64,000 nucleotides of DNA from Acidobacteriota bacterium (GTDB lineage: Bacteria > Acidobacteriota > Terriglobia > Bryobacterales > Bryobacteraceae). Shown in pieces: positions 58,910-64,000 of this stretch. The stretch is from positions 10,626 to 74,625 of the forward strand of contig JAPKZA010000231.1 of assembly GCA_026394015.1 (NCBI GenBank), written 5' to 3'. Made by a program: the position numbers and the translations under genes. Under the pieces are notes generated by a model. That model was not told the origin of the DNA. It was given only the letters and a program-made list of their open reading frames with translations, and searched no databases. The first letter of the stretch is position 1, and every line of letters begins with the position of its first letter.

Positions 58910-61900
58910 CTAATTGCAGGCACGAGCACTCCGTTCGGTCGAGCTACCAACCCGATTCTGTAAGGTGATTCGGAGACTCTCGACACGGAACGTGTTCGCA
59001 GAGGCTGCAACGGGAATTGGGAGATCGATCTGGAAGGTGCCGCCCGTCCGAACGCTAAGGTCGTTGCCGAAGAAGTCGACGGCGTAGGACGCAATGTTCA
59101 AATCCTTCACCTCCGCTCCGTTCAGGAAGGCCGTAACACTCTTGAGTTCCCGCGTCGAACTGAAGCCCGTCAGCCGGACGTTCAATCCTCCCGCTCCGAC
59201 GGTGAAACAGGCATCCGTCAAAACCGGGGGTGATTGCAGCACCGCGACCGTGGCAGCCCCCGGCAGTGCGGTCACCTCCTGTCCGGCCACCGTCAGCCGT
59301 TCGACCCGCGTCTGGATCGTGCCGGCAACCGAGCCAGAAGTGGCCACCGTGGTCGGAAACGTCCGGCTACCAGCCGGGATCAAGAAGTTGAGGCTTCGTC
59401 TGCCATTGGTCGAAAACACGACTGCCGGATCCGCCCGGTTCGCCTGAGCGTCGCCGCTCCCAGTCTCCGGGGTGTTCGTGATCGACAACGTTCCCGAGAT
59501 CGGAAGCGGATAGGGAGTATCGAGCTGCAAAGTCAACGGGATAGCGCGGCTCGGGGCTACGACCGAAGGTTGGGGACCGACGAGACGCAAGCCGGGTAAC
59601 GTCGGGATCTTGGAACTCAAAGAACACGTCCGTCGGGTTGAAGCTCTGCGGGCATCCTCGACCACGACGGTGAATTCCGTCGTTCCCAGGCCGCTGGGGG
59701 TGCCGGAGAACCAGCCATCGCTACCCAAAGTAATCCCACTTGGCAAACGACCCTCCGCGCTGAATCGATACGGCGCGATTCCGCCCTCGGCCAGGCTGTG
59801 GCTGCGATAGAACGAACCCACCGTCGCGTCGGCATAAGGGCAGTCCCCCAACAAACGAAGCGGCTGAGGCTCGGTGAACAGCTCAGACTGTTGTGTCGCC
59901 GTCCGACCGTTCCCATCGCGCACCTGCAACGAAAACAAAGCACTCCCAGGATTGGTTGGGCTGCCGGCCAGCCTGCCGTCAGAAGATAGGCTCACGCCAA
60001 TCGGCAGGGAGCCCAGCGCGCTCCAGACCAAGGGTTCCGAGCCCCCGATGGCCGAGAGGCGAGTGTCGTAGCTCTGCCCCAATTTGGCCGGCGGCAGCGG
60101 GCAGGAAGAGATACTCAGCGCGGCCCGCAATACCGATAACGCGCATGGCTTCGCGGCGTTCAACCCATTGCGATCCCTCACCACCAGCTGAAACGCATAG
60201 GAGCCGGCCGCATTTGCCGAACCCCGCAACTGCCCCTCCGCGCTCAACGTCAATCCCGGGGGGATGGCCCCGACTAGGCTCCAGGAATAAGGCGCGGTGC
60301 CGCCGGAAGCGTCGAGATCGCGGCTCATTCGCTCTCCGGTTTCTATCGTGCCCAACGGACAGCTGTTCTGAATCGTCAGCGCTTGGCTGCCGACCGTAAG
60401 GTTGCAGTTCGTGCGACCCGTCCGGCCGAGCGCGTCGGCCACTTCAAGGCCGAACACGAACCTCCCGGTGCTTCCAGGGATCCCACTCAGCAATCCGGAC
60501 TCACCGAGGCGCATTCCCGTAGGCAGCGAGCCCAGCGCCGTCCAGCGGTACGGGGCGAGGCCACCGCCCGCCCGAACCGTCTCTGCGTAAGGAACACCTG
60601 CGGTGCCCCACTCAATAGGACACGCCGCTACCGTGAGCTGCTGGAAGGGTTGCCGAACGTTCAACGTGCACGTTTGGCTGCCTGCCGCTATCTCCGTCCG
60701 CGCGCTCCCTGCCACCCGCAATATAAAGTTGTACGACCCGCCTAGACTGGGCACGCCGGAAAGTTCGCCATTCTCGGCCAAGTTCAGCCCCGGCACCGGA
60801 CTCACGCCATTCTCTCCCCACGACCATATATAGGGTCCAGGGCCACCGCTAGCCAGGAGGCCCTGGCCATAGGCGACACCCACGGTCGCGTCGGGCAACG
60901 GGCAGCTCCGGCTCGAAATCTCCAGTGCCGCTGGAAGCACGCGAAGAGTCAACCGCTGCGTCGCCGTCTCATCGACACCGTCGATGCGGCTGGTCACCAC
61001 AGCCGTGAACTGATAACTCCCCATAGCGGTTGGGGTACCTGACAAAATCCCTCCGGCGCTCAGCGTTAGCCCGGGGAGCGTTTGACCTGGATCAGGCAAA
61101 AGCGTCCAGCGATAACTGGTTCCACCTTCAGCCGTTAGAGTGGATGAGTACGGGGAGCCAGTCCGAGCGTCGGGCAGCAGGTTCCCCGTCGAGATCGATA
61201 GTCCCGGGCTCAACTGCCCATCGCGCGCTCGAAAAAGATACCGCCCAATCACGGGAGAGTTCAGCCGACGGCGGGCTAGCGCCGACGGACCGGTATCCAG
61301 AAACGCCCCCACAAGCAACGACCCGGGCAATTGGTAGCTCGTGCCCGGTCCGCCCGAACCATTGGACCAACCGACCGCCGCCGGAACACCGCCGAGGCCA
61401 CCGACGCCGTTCGAGGCGTCGCCGGTCTCCCACGAAATCCGTGCATAGTTGAATTCGACGTCAAAATTTCCGGAACCGGTATCGGAACGGTCAATCAGCA
61501 CCACCTGGAAGCTGTTCTGCTTTTCGTCGTGCTGGGCGAAGTATCCAACGTTGATATAGTTTGCGCCGAATGCCGCCCGACCGTTCACGACGTCTTCGCC
61601 ATACGTGACCAGCTGAGAGAGCATTCCCCGGGTGTCGACGTCAGCAAAAAACGGCGCGATGATCTCGGTCCGCGTGCTTTCGAGCCCAAATGGCGTAAAC
61701 GTAGAAAGCGCGCGGTCGAAGGTGATGTTCCCGTTATTGTTTACCCAGCATCCGGCGCGTAACCGACCGAAGAAATTGATCGGGAAGGGCAGCCCGACGA
61801 AGGGGCTCGAACCATCATCGTTTCGTGGTACAGATCGGGTCTTGAAGCCTGGTAGGTCCCGGATCGCTTGTGCCTGGACGCCAACTGGAAACGCGAAGCA

Positions 61901-62098
61901 GCTGATCAAAACTACAATCACGGGCAAAACGGATTTCCGAAGCCGTGCCTCTACTGGGGCCTTTGCTGCGGGGACCTCTGCCTCTACCGAAACCGCAGGG
62001 GCTCCTCGCTCCTGGTCTAAGGCTTTACCGAGAGCGATCAGGCTTTCCGTAAAAGCCCTCTCGTCGTTCTTCACGTTGACTTCCTGATTCGTCTGCAT
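58910..62098 (-). CDS. Large secreted protein with NIDO and He_PIG (Ig-like) repeats
   Basis: 1062 residues from the ATG at 62098, which has a perfect AGGAGG site seven bases upstream. An unusual charged N-terminal stretch of about 52 residues precedes the hydrophobic segment VLPVIVVLISCFAFPVGVQA, which would be a signal peptide with a long n-region, or a membrane anchor. A NIDO-type domain follows (IIAPFFADVDTRG, YINVGYFAQHDEKQNSFQVV). Then come about seven He_PIG/putative Ig repeats with the cadence GG.APY.W...G.LP.G..L...G.LSG.P, many with paired cysteines. The last part is a beta domain. It looks like a surface adhesion or binding protein. Its start overlaps the stop of the upstream gene (TAATG). 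Confidence 0.8.
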   Translation of the reverse strand: MQTNQEVNVKNDERAFTESLIALGKALDQERGAPAVSVEAEVPAAKAPVEARLRKSVLPVIVVLISCFAFPVGVQAQAIRDLPGFKTRSVPRNDDGSSPFVGLPFPINFFGRLRAGCWVNNNGNITFDRALSTFTPFGLESTRTEIIAPFFADVDTRGMLSQLVTYGEDVVNGRAAFGANYINVGYFAQHDEKQNSFQVVLIDRSDTGSGNFDVEFNYARISWETGDASNGVGGLGGVPAAVGWSNGSGGPGTSYQLPGSLLVGAFLDTGPSALARRRLNSPVIGRYLFRARDGQLSPGLSISTGNLLPDARTGSPYSSTLTAEGGTSYRWTLLPDPGQTLPGLTLSAGGILSGTPTAMGSYQFTAVVTSRIDGVDETATQRLTLRVLPAALEISSRSCPLPDATVGVAYGQGLLASGGPGPYIWSWGENGVSPVPGLNLAENGELSGVPSLGGSYNFILRVAGSARTEIAAGSQTCTLNVRQPFQQLTVAACPIEWGTAGVPYAETVRAGGGLAPYRWTALGSLPTGMRLGESGLLSGIPGSTGRFVFGLEVADALGRTGRTNCNLTVGSQALTIQNSCPLGTIETGERMSRDLDASGGTAPYSWSLVGAIPPGLTLSAEGQLRGSANAAGSYAFQLVVRDRNGLNAAKPCALSVLRAALSISSCPLPPAKLGQSYDTRLSAIGGSEPLVWSALGSLPIGVSLSSDGRLAGSPTNPGSALFSLQVRDGNGRTATQQSELFTEPQPLRLLGDCPYADATVGSFYRSHSLAEGGIAPYRFSAEGRLPSGITLGSDGWFSGTPSGLGTTEFTVVVEDARRASTRRTCSLSSKIPTLPGLRLVGPQPSVVAPSRAIPLTLQLDTPYPLPISGTLSITNTPETGSGDAQANRADPAVVFSTNGRRSLNFLIPAGSRTFPTTVATSGSVAGTIQTRVERLTVAGQEVTALPGAATVAVLQSPPVLTDACFTVGAGGLNVRLTGFSSTRELKSVTAFLNGAEVKDLNIASYAVDFFGNDLSVRTGGTFQIDLPIPVAASANTFRVESLRITLQNRVGSSTERSARACN

Positions 62099-63012
62099 TA
62101 ACGTACCTCCTGCTCCTGGCCCGGCAACATCGAAAACTGGATCGCTCCATCGTCGACGCGAACCACAAATATTTGCTGCTTCGTGCTCTCCTGCAGCCGG
62201 AACATCCCGCTCCTGCCCATCTGCCAGAGCCCTCCGGGCCGACATTCGCAATCTGCAACGCCGGAAATCCGACCGGAATCGTCGACCAGCCGGATCTTGC
62301 CATCCCGATAAGCGATCACTAACCAGCGACCGTCGGGGGCCCAGGCCGCGCCGATGGCCCCTTCCTCAGTCTCCAGTTGGGCCGGGTTGGGCGTCGCGGC
62401 GTCGAACAAGAGCACCGATCCGGCATCCTGCACGAGAGCCAGTCGAGATTGGCCAGGAAGGAATGCCGCCGCCGCCACTCCGCCCTCAATCACCCTCAAT
62501 TCATTGTCCTTGCCCCAAACAACGGCAACTTTGCCGCGCTGCAATAAAGCATCGGTTGCGTTGTCGGCCAGCGCTACCGCGTCCAACTTCGCTTGTGAAT
62601 CAATTCGGCGGATAACCGTTCCGTCGCTCACCCGATAAACCGCGCATCCCGGCGTAACGTCCCCGCAAGCCAGCCAGGCCGACCCCGACGGATTCCAAGC
62701 AACGTGGGCCCAGTCTTGCGCCCCGAGTTCCACCGTTCGGGTCAAAGCCCAGTCGCGATTCCATTCGAGTAATCTCCACGAGCCGTCAACTTGAACCAGC
62801 GCGTAAGATTCAGCTGCCAGCCAAGCCGCCTCCACCGCCGTCGGCAGGATCTCTCTTCCCAAGTTGAGCCTTCCCGGCACTCCTTCGATTGCAATCAACC
62901 GTCCCGATGCGGGATCGGCAACCACTCCCAAAGTGGGGGCGGACACTCGGGTGACCTCGGCCGAGTGGGCCCCAGCAAAAGCTAAACTCGCGATCAGAAG
63001 AATGCTGCGCAT
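62098..63012 (-). CDS. Exported beta-propeller-like protein
   Basis: 304 residues from the ATG with AAGGA six bases upstream and a signal peptide (MRSILLIASLAFAGAHSA). It has WD/YVTN-like strands repeated about every 40 residues (WAHVAWNPSGSAWLACGD, GAIGAAWAPDGRWLVIAYRD), consistent with a six- or seven-blade propeller. No enzyme motif is visible. The stop overlaps the start of the NIDO/He_PIG gene by one base, so the two are co-translated and may form a surface complex. Confidence 0.7.
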   Translation of the reverse strand: MRSILLIASLAFAGAHSAEVTRVSAPTLGVVADPASGRLIAIEGVPGRLNLGREILPTAVEAAWLAAESYALVQVDGSWRLLEWNRDWALTRTVELGAQDWAHVAWNPSGSAWLACGDVTPGCAVYRVSDGTVIRRIDSQAKLDAVALADNATDALLQRGKVAVVWGKDNELRVIEGGVAAAAFLPGQSRLALVQDAGSVLLFDAATPNPAQLETEEGAIGAAWAPDGRWLVIAYRDGKIRLVDDSGRISGVADCECRPGGLWQMGRSGMFRLQESTKQQIFVVRVDDGAIQFSMLPGQEQEVR

Positions 63013-63199
63013 GAATCGTCCTTCGGGGCCAACTGTCCCTAGGGGCAAATCGACCGATGGCGCGCGAAACTTTACCCCGTCCCGACAAACCTGCTCAAGT
63101 GCTAAAGTAAAAGCTGCGTAACCTCTGCCCGGCCCTGTGCGCCTTCTCCGCTGAGGTAGTCCGTCCCCAAACCTACCGAAGTCGAGGCACAAGAACTTT

Positions 63200-64000
63200 A
63201 TGTCGGCAATATTGAACCCGACCCCGCAACCGACCCCCCCAGGTCAACCCGAACGTCTGGCACCCGCGCTTCCGCCGGAGACCCCGGCAGGTAGCAAGTG
63301 GAAACCTCTTCTCATCTTTGGTCTGGTCGCCGGCGGCGCCTGGGCGGCCTACGAATATGGCTACAAGCCTTTAGAGGCCCAGAAAGCGCAGAGTACGGTT
63401 GTCGTGATTCCGACCACCACAGTGACGCGCGGCTCGCTACAGAAGACGCTCCGCATCACCGGGACCACCGCCGCGCGCAACTTCGCCAACGTGACCGCTC
63501 CGATGATTCGGGGCCCGGAGGGCAATCGCCCGATGGTCCTTCTTAAGATGGTCACCTCCGGTGCCGTCGTTAAGAAAGGGGATCTCCTTGCGCAGATCGA
63601 CGGTCAGAGTCTCCAAGACCATATCGATGACGTCAAAGATACCGTAGAAGCCGCGACTGCGGATGTGCGGAAGCGGAAAGCAGAGCTGGAGATCGACTGG
63701 AAGAATCTCGAACAGACAATCCAGGTCGCCAAAGCCGATCTCGACAAAGCAAAGCTGGAAGCGTCGGCTGGTGAAGTGCGGACGGAAGTGGAACGTCAAC
63801 TGCTACAGTTGGCCGAAGAGGAAGCTGCGGCCCGCTACAAGCAGGTGCAGACGGATCTGGGCAATACAAAAAAACTGCAAGAGGCCGATCTTGCCATCCT
63901 GAACTTTACGCTCGAACGCCATAAGCGTCATCTCGGTCGTCACGATGCCGATGTGAAGCGTTTTGTGATCTTCTCCCCGATGGACGGTCTAGCCGTCCTG
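63200..64000 (+). CDS. HlyD-family membrane-fusion (periplasmic adaptor) protein, partial
   Basis: The first 267 residues of an efflux adaptor cut by the window edge. A proline-rich cytoplasmic tail (residues 1-33) leads to a transmembrane segment (PLLIFGLVAGGAWAAYEYGY), a beta-barrel/lipoyl half (VVVIPTTTVTRGSLQKTLRI, VVKKGDLLAQID) and a long alpha-hairpin coiled coil (DVRKRKAELEIDW, LLQLAEEEAAARYKQVQ). The second lipoyl half begins with IFSPMDGLAVL. It would join an inner-membrane ABC or RND pump to an outer-membrane channel. It is divergent from the beta-propeller gene with 187 bases between; no clear promoter was recognised there. Confidence 0.88.
   Translation, partial: MSAILNPTPQPTPPGQPERLAPALPPETPAGSKWKPLLIFGLVAGGAWAAYEYGYKPLEAQKAQSTVVVIPTTTVTRGSLQKTLRITGTTAARNFANVTAPMIRGPEGNRPMVLLKMVTSGAVVKKGDLLAQIDGQSLQDHIDDVKDTVEAATADVRKRKAELEIDWKNLEQTIQVAKADLDKAKLEASAGEVRTEVERQLLQLAEEEAAARYKQVQTDLGNTKKLQEADLAILNFTLERHKRHLGRHDADVKRFVIFSPMDGLAVL

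Overview
The window looks like chromosomal DNA of a GC-rich acidobacterium, most likely of the Solibacter/Bryobacter group (Bryobacterales). The main clue is a C-terminal domain shared by two large paralogs and one subtilase ('NGASNR...AAGQYVALHG...GLFQVNAVVPEG', the TIGR03437 type), which is characteristic of that lineage. Supporting clues are BACON-like and He_PIG-like secreted proteins, cytochrome c proteins with HEAT/toroid repeats, and small lysine-rich proteins with a '(R)TLSEEARTRIAEAQKKRW' tail. Genus and species cannot be fixed from the sequence alone. No tRNA, rRNA, CRISPR array, prophage or intact insertion sequence was recognised. No stretch over 300 bases lacks a gene.

Layout. 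(1) 1-9715, mostly minus strand: a membrane sugar/alcohol dehydrogenase pair (GMC oxidoreductase plus subunit 3), an ACS-type MFS transporter, a large two-haem cytochrome c protein that carries a 44-bp nested palindrome in its reading frame, a Uma2 nuclease on the other strand, a WG-repeat protein, and an in-frame fusion of a B12-dependent radical SAM protein to a membrane-anchored cytochrome c. (2) 9758-16994, plus strand: a PhyH-type dioxygenase, then two tandem paralogs of a secreted BACON/TIGR03437 protein. A hicBA toxin-antitoxin pair lies between them and a probable antitoxin remnant lies before the first. (3) 17003-23402: an AsmA-like protein, then the conserved rpmH-rnpA-yidD-yidC-khpB-mnmE block with a visible promoter and an rpmH/rnpA overlap, and a stand-alone PcrA-type Tudor protein. 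(4) 23477-28985: two tandem subtilisin-like proteases with inserted PA domains. (5) 29038-35212: greA, a phosphatidyl transferase, acpS, an orphan ECF-type ATPase, dtd, a glucuronokinase-like GHMP kinase, purM and purN. (6) 35187-40486: a PAS/kinase/receiver gene split by an in-frame TGA, a galU that has lost an internal segment and its frame, and genes for an unknown protein, a TIM-barrel isomerase and a thioredoxin-like protein. (7) 54445 down to 40457, one long minus-strand run: dnaK, dnaJ, hspR, nadE, a YVTN/phosphoesterase protein, a GH57 glycosidase, and a five-gene hydroxyproline catabolic set. (8) 54486-64000: an orphan modA, rseP, dxr with a structured leader, a decayed dehydrogenase gene, a small helix-turn-helix-like protein, a large NIDO/He_PIG secreted protein with a beta-propeller partner, and the start of an HlyD-type efflux adaptor.

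How the parts work together. Housekeeping blocks (membrane insertion and tRNA modification, chaperones, purine and isoprenoid synthesis) alternate with lineage-specific secreted proteins and catabolic genes. The hydroxyproline set fits a bacterium that uses collagen- or plant-wall-derived hydroxyproline, and the subtilases fit extracellular protein use. Three genes are visibly broken (PAS/kinase/receiver, galU, the 6-phosphogluconate-dehydrogenase-like gene). Whether these are real lesions or assembly errors cannot be decided from this sequence.
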